This document shows positions 1 to 11,787 of a stretch of 64,000 nt of DNA, in pieces. The notes beneath the pieces are model-generated. The model made no database searches. It had not been told where the DNA came from and saw only the letters and a list, made by a program, of their open reading frames with translations. A program made the position numbers and the translations under genes. The DNA is taken from positions 12,422,660 through 12,486,659 of the forward strand of contig CM053260.1 of NCBI GenBank assembly GCA_028583405.1. Direction: 5' to 3'. The DNA is from Pogonophryne albipinna. Taxonomy: Eukaryota > Chordata > Actinopteri > Perciformes > Artedidraconidae. Numbering within the stretch: the first letter of the stretch is position 1; every line of letters begins with the position of its first letter.

Positions 1-285
1 TCTTTTCCTCCTTCCCAAATCTCTAAAAACGGGGGAACAACGGAGCTGATTAAGATTTGCTGCCAATATGACGTAATATCGGAAATGTGGGCTGGCTTTA
101 CGCCCACGGCCCTATCAGAAACAATGCGTGACGTGTTTTGAAATAGACGGATATGAGGCATGGCTAGAATTGGGGATCTGTTTGGTATTTTGAGCAAAAC
201 ACTTCATAGACATGTTTTTTATATATTTGTATATATCTGAGACCTATAATATATGCCTAAAAATAGCATGATAGGAGACCTTTAA
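1..285 (+). repeat. Truncated copy (right end) of a TTAA-bounded MITE
   Basis: The stretch ending at 285 with ATAGGAGACCTTTAA matches the right half of the element at 34283-34767. Both share the motif TGTATATATCTGAGACCT and the end rule GATAGG(A/G)GACCTTTAA. The left end lies before the window. It sits in the intron upstream of the srGAP exon at 409. TTAA at the tip suggests a piggyBac-type target site. The copy is non-coding. Confidence 0.7.
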
Positions 286-408
286 GACTCAATGGGCTCA
301 CACACTACAGACAGTGCATACACTTCATACAGACATTACGTTTATGCATTTTAGATTCCTGTAGAAGAGATTCAAACTGATCAAGTACCAAAATGTATTT
401 TTTCTCAG

Positions 409-724
409 GGTGAGGATGCGATCAGATGGTGCTGCCGGGTCACACCACAGGAACGGCGCTGACAGTCAGAGCCCCACCAGAGCTGCAGATCACCCCCCTA
501 AGGTTCTGCCTCGGCCCTGCAGCCCACACAAAATAGCGGTTAGCAGGGGCCCAGCAGACAGTCCCGAGAAACGACGCCTCGCCACATTTGGCAGTGCTGG
601 CTGCATCAACCACCCGGACAGAAAGGCCTTCCTGGACAGCCACTCTCAGCGATCTTCACCCAGCACCACTCGGCACGCGAGTTTAGGAGATCACAAAACC
701 CTTGAGGCTGAAGCACTCGCTGAG
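409..724 (+). CDS. srgap3: srGAP family (SRGAP3-like) penultimate coding exon
   Basis: This exon encodes about 105 residues of the disordered C-terminal tail of a SLIT-ROBO Rho GTPase-activating protein. These are cytoplasmic F-BAR/RhoGAP/SH3 proteins that inactivate Rac or Cdc42 in neurite growth. The exon is bounded by TTTCTCAG at 408 and by GAG|GTGAGT at 724. One base completes the upstream codon, and the downstream intron is phase 0. Visible landmarks are SPTR, RPCSPHKIA, SPEKRR and the closing LEAEALAE, which joins in frame to DIEKTMN of the next exon, as in known srGAP proteins. The F-BAR, RhoGAP and SH3 domains must lie upstream of the window. The paralogue call (3 rather than 1 or 2) rests on the tail sequence and is likely, not proven. 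Confidence 0.85.
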
Positions 725-1254
725 GTGAGTGTTAGTGTACTTTTGAAAAAGACAAATGATTAAAATATGAATTCACTTAAAACATATTTCTACAAAGCAA
801 TTTTGTACAAACATCCTCATTAAGAAGAAAGCTGTCCTTTTATGCCATACCTAATGTTTAATATTTTATTCATATTGAAATTCTTACATTTATTCTGAAG
901 GATATTGACTGTATAATATGGATTACATTATTTATGAATAGGACAAACAAAGAAAGCCAATTACTTGCTGCTACCTGTTTTAATCATTACTGCTCTGAGG
1001 GCACGGTAATAACTGAAATTGAAGCAATCTATCCTCCAAAGTGCTTTAAACACTGTTACATTTATAATGTTATACACACACATCAGGATTCTGGAGGAGG
1101 ACACCATTTACAGAAATGTCAGCGTGTAAATCAAAGTATAAAAAAGTATAAAAGTAAGGCTAACAAGTCTCTCCCATCTTTGGTTTAACATGGTTTTATT
1201 TACTTGGTATTTCTCTGATTGTCAACACATGTTCTCCTTCTGCTTATGTTTCAG

Positions 1255-1713
1255 GACATAGAGAAAACAATGAATACTGCCCTCCATGAGTTGCGTGAGC
1301 TGGAGCGACAGAATGTAGCCAAACATGCCCCTGACGTTGTCCTGGACACATTGGAGCCCCTCAAACGCCCCGGGGGGGCGCAGAATCCGCCCGGCAGCCC
1401 CCTCCACACCATAGTGATCAGGGATCCAGATGCAGCGCAGCGACGTAGCAGCAGCAGCTCCTCCTCCGAGACCATGACCACTTTTAAACCTGCTATAGCA
1501 GCACGTAGACCCAGTGCCCCTCTAAGGCCCCCGCCTGTCAGACCTGTTCGGCCGGCCCCTGTGATTGGAGCGGGGCCATACCGCTCCAGCAGCTCGAGCT
1601 CCTCTGGTCTGGGCAGCCCGGGCATCACACCCACCGACAGGGTCTTTCCCAAAGCTCCCTCCCCATCACCTTCCACTTCCTCCTCTTCCTCAGACAAACA
1701 AGGTAACATGTAG
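1255..1713 (+). CDS. srgap3: srGAP family (SRGAP3-like) terminal coding exon
   Basis: Last coding exon, about 152 residues, starting after TTATGTTTCAG at 1254 and ending at a TAG at 1711-1713. It opens with DIEKTMNTALHELRELERQN and continues with HAPDVVLDTLEPLK, a hallmark of srGAP C-termini. The segment SPLHTIVIRDPDAA, the following serine run, then TTFKPA, RPPPVRPVRP, a second serine run and a DK(Q)GNM end resemble SRGAP3 most closely. The tail is proline/serine rich and probably disordered, offering SH3-type ligand sites. The intron from the previous exon is 530 bp and phase 0. The region is GC-richer than its surroundings, as expected of coding DNA. No frameshift or stop is seen. Paralogue identity is inferred. 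Confidence 0.88.
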   Translation, partial: DIEKTMNTALHELRELERQNVAKHAPDVVLDTLEPLKRPGGAQNPPGSPLHTIVIRDPDAAQRRSSSSSSSETMTTFKPAIAARRPSAPLRPPPVRPVRPAPVIGAGPYRSSSSSSSGLGSPGITPTDRVFPKAPSPSPSTSSSSSDKQGNM

Positions 1714-4354
1714 TTCCAGTCAGTCACAAGTCGAGTGGTTGAAGAACACTTTGGACACTGAGGGATTGTGTTTGCCATCACGCTCCTGCACCTCTTTTCG
1801 ACAGCAAAACAAACTTTGTTGTCTGTATGATGAATATTTACCACTAATCTTGAATCTAGAGTGTAGGACGGCTACTGCTACTTTCTGACAAACTCTGGGC
1901 CAACACATTACCTTGTTGGTTGGGGACAAGTTGATATAGTGCATAACAATATTACAGTTGAATTTAAATAAGAAAATTGTTTATAGAATGCTACCATGCT
2001 CAGCAGACATGCTGGATAAAAAAAGGGATGCACTGGAAAACGCTTCTGTTTACTATAATCGGACAGTGAAACATCTCAAGTTATTAGGTTACAAATATGC
2101 TGTGGGCTTTGACTTTCAATCTTGTTCATGTTTCATTATGAGGGAACACTTATGGGTATGTTTCACCACTAATTGTGTAGACATCCAGTCTGTGCTGGTG
2201 TTTCTTTAGTATATCAAAACCATGACTCCTTGGCCACATCGGGGCTGTTTCTGAGATCACTCTCCATTTACTGTAAAATCTGGAACATTGTACACCTACT
2301 GTAAGTAACATTTAATAATGGAATGAAAGAAAGTAGTGTGCATGGCATGTTAACTCTTTTTTACCAACAATGAATTTACCACAATGCAATGCATCATATT
2401 TTATAGATGCAAAAATTACAGCTGTTTGGCGCTGCACCTGTTATGATGCTGATTTATAAATGTTTGAAATTTCAATGTATTGTTCACTATATGAGAGTGA
2501 TTTCAGACACAGCCCATGCATGGATCATCGGTAAAACCAGGGTAGCGTTGCATTAGGTAGCAAATCTTCTAATGGCCACTACATGCTGGCTTAAAGGTAA
2601 TTACATCTGTATTTGAGCCAATATTTAAAAACCTAAAAAACAATGGTAGTATGAAAAACAAGCTGGAAGACAGCAGTTCTTGCTGCACCCCAACGACACA
2701 CACATATCCAACCCAAGGACACTGAGTACAAAGGGCTGAAAGCTTTTCATGGACCTCACCAATTGTTACTTGGATAGGTAAATATTTCAACAAAGTAATT
2801 TAGGACAATAATTTGAAACAAGCTACAAAAATATTGTCTTTAACCTAAGTCAAAATATACTCCCTTTCTGTCTTGAAATTGTCGATTACAGTTTTTCTAC
2901 GAGAGAAAAAAGTTTGAAAGAAAATGTTCCACCAAGCAGCTTTGTCCTCAGAAAAATGGGTCGGCTGCAGTCTGACCAATCAGTAACCTGTTTGACCGGC
3001 AGTCAAATTTTCTCAGCAGTCGACGGTTACAAACTCTTTGTAACTCTGATATTTAATAATTCTTTGTGTTTGCTGCATGTCAGAACTGGCAAGCTGTTCA
3101 AAAGTCTATGTCTTATGCCTGATAACAGGAGAACAGTATCACAGCCAAAACTATATTTTTCCTTCATTCATTAATTTCAGAAATAGGTCAGTGGATGGCA
3201 GAGGTAGACCAGGCTGCAGGGCCAGAGTAACACAGAGAACATTGACTATCGTTGACATTATAGACATGCCACCCATATGATTAATACAAGGAAATACAAA
3301 TGAAAATCATAAACTGTTCTTATATTATAGTCATCTCTCTTTATAAAAAGATTAGCTGTGTTACCTCAATAAAAAGTAAAAAAGTTCTCCTACAATTCAA
3401 GTGGCTAATGCACTTATAAACAGTACAGGGAACTATGCTGCATTTGTAGGTTATGTGTATTCATTTGATGAAGTTGTACTAGAAATATGATATAGCACAT
3501 CAGTACCATTCAAGCTTACATACTGTCTAGATTGCACACGGTCAGTTCAGGCTGTGTGGGTGTTTAGATGAACTTGTTTACTGTTGGTTGTGTTTGTTGT
3601 CTGTCCTATAAGGATGATCAATATATCTTTAACGTGTAATAGGTACATTGGATTGAATATATACATACTTCTAAAGGATACTTGTATAAATAACATTGTA
3701 TAATAGGAACAGGATATATTATCATGTCTAGTCTGTAGATTTTTGTAACTCTTATCCTTGCACAAACATTAACAAAACAATAAATTGGTAAAACGTCAGA
3801 CATTTGTCTTTTTATTTTCTGGTGATGTTCAATAACAGTGTTAATGCAGTGCACCATATTTGTAGTCATGCAGTCATCTTTAACACTGATTTGTGGTGAA
3901 AAATAACATGAGCATACCTGACTGACTTGAATCACAGCTCACTCTGCACTAGAGTGGTTATGCAGTGCCATCTGCTGGTGAGCATATACTGTATGTTAAA
4001 ATAATTAATATCATCATAAAATGCACCATTAACTATCACAGCACCCTGCATATAATCATAGTTTGCAAGTAATGTACTAAAAGGGGAACAATGCCAATCT
4101 CGAAAAAAACTTCAATATTATTCCTTGGGTCTAAAATTGTCTCAAAATATTAAAATGTAACATGCATTTGTTTTACATTTAACTAGCCAACAGAATATAA
4201 TAAACGTTTTCACACCTACAATATGAAACTTTTTAATTACAGTTAATAATAATATTTCCATGATTTAAAAAAACACAACTTTGAAATAGGCTTTTTTTCC
4301 ATAGAGTACCTTATTTTTTGAATATATTAGCAGACAATACTCATGTACCTTTAC
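1714..4354. other. 3' UTR and flank of srGAP; no other gene seen
   Basis: AT-rich non-coding DNA following the srGAP stop codon. AATAAA hexamers near 3368 and 3778 could be polyadenylation signals, but none can be chosen from sequence alone. Short open frames here lack splice context or recognisable domains. Part of this stretch is presumably the 3' UTR. Confidence 0.5.
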
Positions 4355-5010
4355 TTAACCCTCCTGTTGTCTTCGGGTCAAATCTGACCGATGTACTACT
4401 TTCATCAATCATAACTTTTTAGTTTTACATTCGATTGCATTAAGGCTTTATGCTATCCTTCACAGTAGACATTTGAACATATAAAATTGCTGATCACCAC
4501 TTTCATTGAATTTTGGATGATTTAGTCAACTTTGTAACACCCATGGTGTTCCCGTCAAAAATGACCGCCATAAAGAAAAGGAATTCGTAACCATCCGGAT
4601 CAGATAAAACACACACACAAACACCCACACCCGCACATACAATAGATGTGTGTCTCCCCCCCCCCCCCTCCCCCTTATGTGCACATCCCCCCCATGTGAA
4701 TCATACCTGGCACTCACAAACACACAGAACAATTTGACACATTTCCCGCTCTTATGTGCCCTTCCCCCCACATGGATCACACCTGGCACACGCAATACAT
4801 GTTCAGTGTCTATTCTTTGTATATATTTACTGCAGTTTTTCACATATACCAGTAGTCTGATACACTATTTACAGTTTAAAAGGGTGTTAACATTTGGTGA
4901 TGATTAATGGTTTTTGTGTTAGTGTAATAGCAGTTAAAACAGGACCGGTCAAAAAACCCTAACCCAAAGTAAGGGGGGGGGGGGGGGAACAAAAACAATA
5001 GGAGGGTTAA
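4355..5010. repeat. TTAA-bounded MITE with CCCTCCTGTTGT termini
   Basis: The left end TTAACCCTCCTGTTGT and the right end ACAATAGGAGGGTTAA are inverted repeats of 16 bp with one mismatch. Both include TTAA, as expected for piggyBac-type insertion. The element is 656 bp, non-coding, and contains a poly-C run near 4660 and a poly-G run near 4972. Next to the left end is CGGGTCAAATCTGACC, which resembles the subterminal CGGGTCAAATTGACCCG of the piggyBac relative at 27130, so the two may be related families. Confidence 0.8.
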
Positions 5011-5084
5011 TTAAAACAATTCAGTGCTTAACTTTGACTTGTTATGGCGGTTTTTAGATTTATTTTTACCAAAGTAAAGAATCC

Positions 5085-5278
5085 TAATACCTCTTCTTTA
5101 TATACTAATAAAGGACTGGCTTATCTAAAGCCGGTTGAGTAGCACTTGAAATGTTTTGGCTCTATGAAACCTGATGTACGATTCTGTTTTCTTCAAGTTT
5201 GTATCTTGTTGGTCGAATGCACTTATTGTAAGTCGCTTTGGATAAAAGCGTCAGCTAAATGCAATGTAATGTAATGTA
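5085..5278 (+). repeat. Dispersed repeat with LINE/SINE-like 3' tail, copy 1
   Basis: Contains GTCGCTTTGGATAAAAGCGT followed by a tail of ATGTA units, a common teleost repeat ending. The same sequence recurs in reverse orientation at 23483-23670, including TAAAGGACTGGCTTATCTAA and ACCTGATGTA. Orientation is inferred from the simple-repeat tail. The exact family is not assigned. Confidence 0.7.
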
Positions 5279-5994
5279 TAGTAATGCACTGCATTGTTTA
5301 CATTTCCTATCACATAGCACAGTTACCACTTTTGCCCTGTGGATGGAGGCATTGTCATCCCGGAACAAGAGTGACATGATTTACCATTTGATGTGAGAAA
5401 AAGCACCTTGCAACATATCAGAGGCACACACTTACTATTAATGGGAGAGGAAAGACGGGAAATCAAATTTTGGGTTCATTAATGTGTATTCATTGATTGG
5501 ACTTTCCTTTTACAATTTTCCATGTGTAGAACTAAGTAAGTAAATATAGTTAATTATTTTCCACCTGCCCTATTCTTTCATCTTACTTTGAAACTATTGT
5601 TTTGTAGTAAAATAGGGTTCATGTAGTTCAAACGATCAACAGTGCTGCTCTCAGTGCTCTGTCCAAATATTCCCAAACGTTAGAGATTTTAGAAGATTTC
5701 CTCTCAAATAGATGCTTGTTTATTTTTCCCTTCATCCTTAACCAATATGATCATGGGTGAGGAAACACATTGTACACCTTAAGTCACCAGCTCCAATGCC
5801 ACCGTTCATTAAACAAGTTTACTCTGTAAGGCTTGTGAGTAGCATGTGTTGCCCTCCATCCTCATCCCCACCCCAACCCCAAGCTCAGCTGCACATAGTA
5901 TGATCACTTTAATTGGATGACTAGGAGGTCAATTTCCCAGGGCATCAGAGGTCAATGCTCTTAGAGAAATCCTGACCTGAAAGAAACTGATAAG
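5279..5994. other. Non-coding stretch, nothing recognised
   Basis: AT-rich sequence between the dispersed repeat and the Tc1-like element. No open frame of note, repeat partner or RNA gene was recognised. Confidence 0.4.
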
Positions 5995-6331
5995 TACAGT
6001 GCCTTGCAAAAGTATTCACCCCCCTTGGCATTTTTCTTGTTTCATTGCTTTAAAACATTTAATTTAATTAGATTTTTGGAGAATTTGTATTATTTGATAT
6101 ACACAATATGCCTACAACTTTGAAGATGCAAAAAGTATTTTTTATTGTGAAACAAACGAGAAACAATAATGAAAAAGAGAAAACATGAGCGTGCATAACT
6201 ATTCACCCCCCCAAAGTCAATACTTTGTAGAGCCACCTTTTGCAGCAATAACAGCTGCAAGTCTCTTGGGGTATGTGTCTATAAGCTTGGCACATCTTCC
6301 CACTGGGATTTGTTTCCATTCTTCTTGGCAA

Positions 6332-6674
6332 AACTATAGGTTACTTACGTAACCCCAGTTCTCAGAGTAACATGAAGTGAGATGTCTCACTATGGGATGC
6401 GCCTCAACGCGTATGCAAACAGAAGCATCAATCTCATTACGCCAATCCTGATTGGCTTGTGATCTTGACGTCTACGTCAGGGAATCCACCCACCCTTTAA
6501 GTAGCTTGCGCTACGTCGCAGCGTCATTCAAAATAAGCACCTCTTCTCGCTTCGCCTTAGCAAGAAGGGCCGTCTGGTGAGACATCTCACTTCATGTTAC
6601 TCTGAGAACTGGGGTTACGTAAGTAACCTATAGTTCTCATTCATAACACTCCGTTCGATGTCTCACTATGGGAT
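6332..6674. repeat. DIRS left terminal repeat and internal complementary region
   Basis: 6332-6390 and 6577-6635 are a perfect 59-bp inverted repeat. Immediately after, 6632-6674 is the reverse complement of the right end of the element (12409-12451) with one mismatch. 6577-6674 is therefore the internal complementary region of a DIRS element, pairing with both outer ends to bring them together for circle formation. The two halves overlap at AGTT, which matches the AACT insertion junction. Confidence 0.88.
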
Positions 6675-6733
6675 ATTGAAACTCCCGTATTGCTAGACAT
6701 GCTTATCTCGAAAATCACCAAAACAACCAGAAC

Positions 6734-7793
6734 TTAACAGGTAGAACCCTGTCTCAACACGGGGCCCAGCACTGCGCGGGCCACACTTGGAGCAGAGACA
6801 TCTAGCCTGTAAAAGCGGACAAAAGTGAGCGGTGAGGACCAGCTCGCTGCTGCACAAATGTCTTGGATGGAAACACCCTTGAACAAAGCCCAGGATGTAG
6901 CCAGTCCACGAGTAGAATGAGCACGCAGGCCCGTTGGTGCCTGCAAACCCTGACTCGTATAAGCCAGAGCAATCGCTTCCACAATCCAGTGGGAGAGCCG
7001 TTGCCTGGTAACGGGCTTGCCCTTCTGAGGGTTAGCCCAGGATACAAAGAGTTGGTCATTGCATCGAAACTCTTTTGACCTGTCCATATAGGATGCGTAA
7101 AGCACGGACTGGACACAGCAAATTCGGCCGCTGTTCCTCAGAGGAACACAGCGGCGGAGGAAATGCCTCAATGTCAATGGGGGTACATGAGCCAACCACC
7201 TTAGGTACAAAGGCAGGGTTGGGCTTCAGCAACACTCTCGTTTGCCCCGGGGCAAACTGAGTGCATGAAGGATGTACAGAGAGCGCATGAATGTCACTGA
7301 CTCGCTTGGCAGATGCCAGAGCCAGTAACAACACTGTCTTCAGTGACAGGTGTTTCATGTCAGCTTCTTCCAGGGGTTCAAATGGAGGTCGAGTGAGCCC
7401 ATCTAAAACCACTGCCAAGTCCCATAAGGGCACCAGTGACCTGGAAACAGGGAGGAGCCTGCGAGCCCCTTTCATAAAACGGCAGACCAAGGGATGTTGG
7501 CTAGCCGTCTTTCCCTCAAAGCCCACATGGCATGCAGCAATAGCAGCCAGGTACACTTTGATCGTAGAGAAAGCTCTGTGTTTATCAATCAGGTCCTGTA
7601 GAAATGATAGAATCACCCTGACAGGACATTGAAAAGAGATGTGTCCTTTTTGAAGGCACCACTCCTCAAACACCCTCCACTTACAGTCATAGAGAGACCT
7701 GGTGGAGGAAGCTCTTGCACTCTGAATAGTGTTTATCACCTTCTGAGGGAGTCCCACTGTATTCAGGTTATACCACTCACGGGCCAGGCCCAT
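6734..7793 (-). pseudogene. DIRS tyrosine recombinase, one frameshift
   Basis: Tyrosine recombinase that integrates the circular DNA copy of the element. The likely start is the Met at 7793 (MGLAREWYNLN), which overlaps the end of the upstream pol frame, as in other DIRS elements. The N-terminal SAM-like part includes ARASSTRSLYDCKWRVFEEW. The first catalytic arginine is in LASAKRVSDIHAL. A one-base shift near 7095 moves the frame at the YMDRSKEF segment. After it come LRAHSTRGLATS (the H-x-x-R pair) and FVRFYRLD (the likely catalytic Tyr), ending at 6734. All catalytic residues are therefore still visible despite the break. The frame upstream of 7793 is open but is not part of the recombinase. 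Confidence 0.85.
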
Positions 7794-10112
7794 AGTGCCA
7801 AGCGCTCTGGGTGTGGGTGAAAAATCGTCGTCCCCGCCTGAGACAGTATGTCCCTGCGTAGCGGGAGCTGCCACGGCTGCCCGCACAGCAGCTGATATAT
7901 CTCCGCCAGCCAGTACATTGCAGGCCAGTGTGGAGATATTAGGATCAGTGTGTGGCGTTGTTCTCTCACTCTGGCCAGAGTTGGGGGTATCAGAGCCAAG
8001 GGTGGGAACGCGTACAGAAGGACCGGAGGCCAAGCATGCGCGAGCGCGTCCACGTCTAACGGTGCGTTTAAATCGCGCATTGAAAAGAACAGCTGACATT
8101 GAGGGTTTTCTTTTGATGCGAACAGATCCACCGCGGCCCGGCCGTAACGCACCCACAGCTGACTCACAATTATTGGATGTAGAGTCCAGTCTGCATATAG
8201 TGGTGCACCTCTGGACAGCAGATCTGCCCCGAGGTTCATCACTCCTGGTACGTGCGTCGCTCTCAGAGAGAGGAGACGTCCGCAGCTCCATAAGATCAGT
8301 TTGCGTGCCAGCATGTGTAACTGGAGAGAACGCAAACCCCCTTGGCGGTTTATATACGATATTGTGGTCGTGTTGTCTGTCCTCACGAGGACATGATGTC
8401 CTCTGAGAAAAGGCAGAAAGCGTTTCAGGGTGAGGAACACCGCTAAAAGCTCCAGATAATTTATGTGTGACCGTTGGAGGTCTCTGCTCCAGAGACCCCT
8501 CACAGGTCGACCTTCGTATATACCCCCCCAGCCCGTCAGACATGCGTCTGTGGTGACCACCTTCCGCGATAGGACAGCACCCATAGGCACGCCCCGTACT
8601 AGAAAAGTCGGGTGCAGCCAGTGGCGCAGTGCCATTACGCATTTCATAGTGACCATCACTCTCCGCGCGCCATGACGCACGGGGTCCAATCTGAGGGCAG
8701 CTACCCAGCGCTGAAACTTCCCTCATGTGTAAGCGTCCCAGTCGTACCACCAGGATGGCTGACGCCATGAGCCCCAGTAACCGCAGACATGATCTGAAGA
8801 GAACATATTTGCGTGGCTGGAAATGAGCGAGGCAAGCCCTGAAGGCTTTCACTCTCTCTGCTGACAGGCGGGCTGTAAAGGGCACCGAATTCAGGCGTAG
8901 GCCCAGGAAGAGTACAGTCTGGGCTGGGGACAACATGCTCTTTTCTGTGTTTATTACGAAACCCAGGTCGAGCAGGTGTTTTACGAGGACATTCGTCTGC
9001 GTAATAGCCTCTTGCTCCGACTGTGCGAGAAGGAGCCAATCGTCCAGATAAGTTGCCAGGCGAATACCCTGTTGTCTTAACGGGGCTATCGCGGCTTCCG
9101 TACACCGTACAAACACTCGTGGGCTGAGAGACAGACCGAAGGGAAGTACTCTGTACTCGTAACAGACACCCTGAAAGGCGAACCTCAGATATTTCCTGTG
9201 TGGATAATATACTGGGATGTGGAAATACGCGTCTTTCAGGTCGACTGATGTGAACCAATCGTTTTGGCGCACGAGACGCAACAGAGATGTGTGAGTGAGC
9301 ATTCTGAATTTGTATCTTTTGAGATATTTGTTCAGAGCCCTCAAATCTAGTATAGGCCGAATCCCGTTCCCTCCCCGTTTGGGAACGAGGAAATACTTGG
9401 AATAAAAGCCGCTCTGACTCTGTTCGGAGGGTATTATAGATATAGCCTTCTTGTCTAGTAGCGAGAGGATCTCTTGCTCTACAATATGGACCGACTCTCC
9501 CCGGGCTTGCGAATGCAGAATGCCCGAAAAGTGCGGGGGGGTGACAGCGAATTGGAGTCTGTAACCCCGTGTTATTGTCTTGAAAACCCAAGCAGAATCT
9601 GTGAGCATCCTCCACTTTTCGCTTCTCAAAGCGAGTGGAGATGTCACATCTCTGTCGTCTGCCCTCTGTGTCTTTATTTGTTGTGTTATGGGGCCCTCTA
9701 GTGACTGAACACGATGGTACCCCAGGTTGACAACCCCGGTCGACACTGCGCATGCGCGTGGCGGTGATGCCTTCACAGCCCCGTCCATCGTCCGCCTTCT
9801 GAGAGAGGTAGCAGCCACTCTTAGAAGGGGGGTAGACGTCAGACTGTTTATTGTTTTTATTGTCTTTCTTTTCATTTTTATTGACTGCGCCCTTGGCTTT
9901 AAGCCTGGAAACGACAGTGGAAAATGATTTATTAAAAGACAATATTGATGACATGTGTTTGTGTGACTTAAACGAGCAGCGGAGCTTGCTGTCGTTGATG
10001 TTAAGTCCATTTCCCTCATGGCGCGAACTTGAGGATGACGTTCTGACATCACTCGAGGCGGCGGGAAGATGGGGGCATGGTTGCACCCCGGAAACACATG
10101 AGCATCTAACAC
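7763..10112 (-). pseudogene. DIRS pol: reverse transcriptase, RNase H, methylase-like
   Basis: Reverse transcriptase motifs run from IRPILDLRALNKYLKRYKF (near 9365) through VDLKDAYFHIPV and VLPFGLSLSPRVF to the active site YLDD near 9045. The frame then shifts by one base near 8718. The RNase H continues in the new frame with VVTTDACLTGWGG, YLELLAVFLTLKRF and VRTDNTTTISYINRQGG. The following region (AAVDLFASKENPQCQLFFS to HPHPERLALWAWP) is the conserved DIRS domain annotated as a Dam-like adenine methylase, a family assignment from memory. The frame ends at 7763. The N-terminal limit is uncertain: residues before about 9700 do not look conserved. One frameshift disables the polyprotein. Confidence 0.85.
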
Positions 10113-10181
10113 TGGAACGTGTTCTGGAGCTGGAGAACAGGGAACTTCCAGCTCTTTTATCGAGGAGAGGAGAGGAGGCTG

Positions 10182-11585
10182 TCAGGCCGCCCTCTTCTTC
10201 TTCTTCGTCTGGTGGCTGAAAGTCTGGGCCGGCTGTGCCTGAGCGGCTGCTGCCGGAACCGGAGACTTTCTTGGCCAGCCCGTCCTCGCCTCGTGTCTGG
10301 GCTGGAGACCCGGGGCGGGCTGTGGCCTCTGCTGTTTCGGGATCTTGAAACGGGCAGGACGTGAGGCAGCCTGAGCGAAGGACTGCCGCGGGGCCGTTGA
10401 AGGCGGCGGCTGGACCCTTCGGGGAAGACAAAGCTGGAGAGCCTCATCCTCCTTCTTTTTGGACTCACACCGCTGCTGCATCGAAGCTAGAGCGGAGCCA
10501 AATATGCCCTCGGGAACAATAGGCATGTCCAAGACGTCCTCTTTTTCCCGGTCTGGAAGGTTCGTCAGGGTAAGCCACCTGGCTCTCTCCTGTACCACCA
10601 TTATCCCCAGTGCTTTGCCCGTGGCTTGGACTGCACAGCGCTGCACACGGAGGCAAATGTCCGTGATCGCTGCGATTTCGTCCCACACGGCAGGCTCAGG
10701 TTTGACCGTCATGTCCTCGCAGAGCTCCGCCTGGTAGGCGGTCAGCAGCGAGGAGACGTTGAGCGCCCTGGCGGACAAAGCTGCGGCTTTATAGGCTCGT
10801 TCGGTCATTGCTGACTGGAAGCGGTCTGCCTTTGCCGGTAGCGTGGGGTTCCTGCTTGGTGCCGAAGCCAGCCGCGGTTGGAGGTGGGCTGCCACCAGCG
10901 GCTCCATGGGCGGCATGCGGAGCAGGCCGAGCTTCTCCATGCCGTCACAGTCCAAAGAGGAGGCACCCTGGATTGGGGCCTTGTTGCTGAAAGGGCGGTC
11001 TCTCCACGAGACCGACACCTCGTCCAGCATCTCTGGAAAGACTGGGAGAAGCTGCTTCCTCATCCTCGCTGCTTGGGGCAAGTTCTTCCCCTCATAGCGA
11101 GATCTGGAGGTCTCCTTGGCCACTTCAGGCCAGGGGATGTCCAGCCTGGACGCAGCGCGTTGGCACACGGCCTGCAAGTCCATACTGAGGCAGGGCGAAG
11201 CTGGTGTGCTTTCGCCCGGGGGAGCGGACATCGCCTCCGGCTTGGCAGCCTGGGCAGATGAAACGAAGATGTCATCTTCGTGCTCATCCGAGTCGGATAA
11301 GAGGAACTCAGAGGCATCCTCTTCATCCTCCTCCATATAATCCAGCTGTAGGACATCCTCCGCGGGTGGAACCACGGTGAGGTCCAGCTGGGAGCCCCAG
11401 CTTGACACAGCGCGGGGCTCCGCTCTCGCGGCTCTTGCCGCCACCGGGCCCCAGCCTGACACGGCGCGGGGCTCCGATTCCGCGGCTACCGCCGTTGTTG
11501 AGCCCCAGCCTGACACAGCGCGGGGCTCAATCTCCGCGGCGGTCGCCACCATGTCCCGATTGCCGGCCGGCGAATCAACGGACAT
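10182..11585 (-). CDS. DIRS Gag-like ORF1 protein
   Basis: A 467-residue open frame upstream of pol in the DIRS element, in the place of Gag. The N-terminus has three imperfect repeats built on EPRAVSGWGS. An acidic region follows (LDYMEEDEEDASEFLLSDSDEHEDD). The middle, from MDLQAVCQRAASRLDIPWPE to LTNLPDREKEDVLDMPIVPEGIFG, resembles the conserved part of vertebrate DIRS ORF1. The basic C-terminus ends in TKKKKRAA. No zinc knuckle is seen. It presumably coats the element RNA, by analogy. Unlike pol and the recombinase, this frame has no internal stop. The start was chosen at 11585 as the first ATG before the repeats. Confidence 0.75.
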   Translation of the reverse strand: MSVDSPAGNRDMVATAAEIEPRAVSGWGSTTAVAAESEPRAVSGWGPVAARAARAEPRAVSSWGSQLDLTVVPPAEDVLQLDYMEEDEEDASEFLLSDSDEHEDDIFVSSAQAAKPEAMSAPPGESTPASPCLSMDLQAVCQRAASRLDIPWPEVAKETSRSRYEGKNLPQAARMRKQLLPVFPEMLDEVSVSWRDRPFSNKAPIQGASSLDCDGMEKLGLLRMPPMEPLVAAHLQPRLASAPSRNPTLPAKADRFQSAMTERAYKAAALSARALNVSSLLTAYQAELCEDMTVKPEPAVWDEIAAITDICLRVQRCAVQATGKALGIMVVQERARWLTLTNLPDREKEDVLDMPIVPEGIFGSALASMQQRCESKKKEDEALQLCLPRRVQPPPSTAPRQSFAQAASRPARFKIPKQQRPQPAPGLQPRHEARTGWPRKSPVPAAAAQAQPAQTFSHQTKKKKRAA

Positions 11586-11787
11586 GAAGGGGTCCTGTCC
11601 CGACAGGCTAGCTTGGCGCGCTAGCCGTCGGCGGAGGCTCTTGATGGTGAAGCGGGCACAATGCCCGCACGAACCGGGGGTATCGCTAGCTTCCTGGCCG
11701 TGTTCCAGCCCAAGGCAGGACGAGCAGACCTGGTGTGAGTCCGTGCTCGAGATCTTAAACCCGCAGCCGCAGAGCCGAGCCTCCGAC

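Noticed and set aside
8701..10431. A 576-codon minus-strand open frame overlapping DIRS pol
   Set aside because: Conserved RT motifs lie in a different frame. This one lacks domains and is a shadow, although part of its N-terminal region could overlap the true start of pol.
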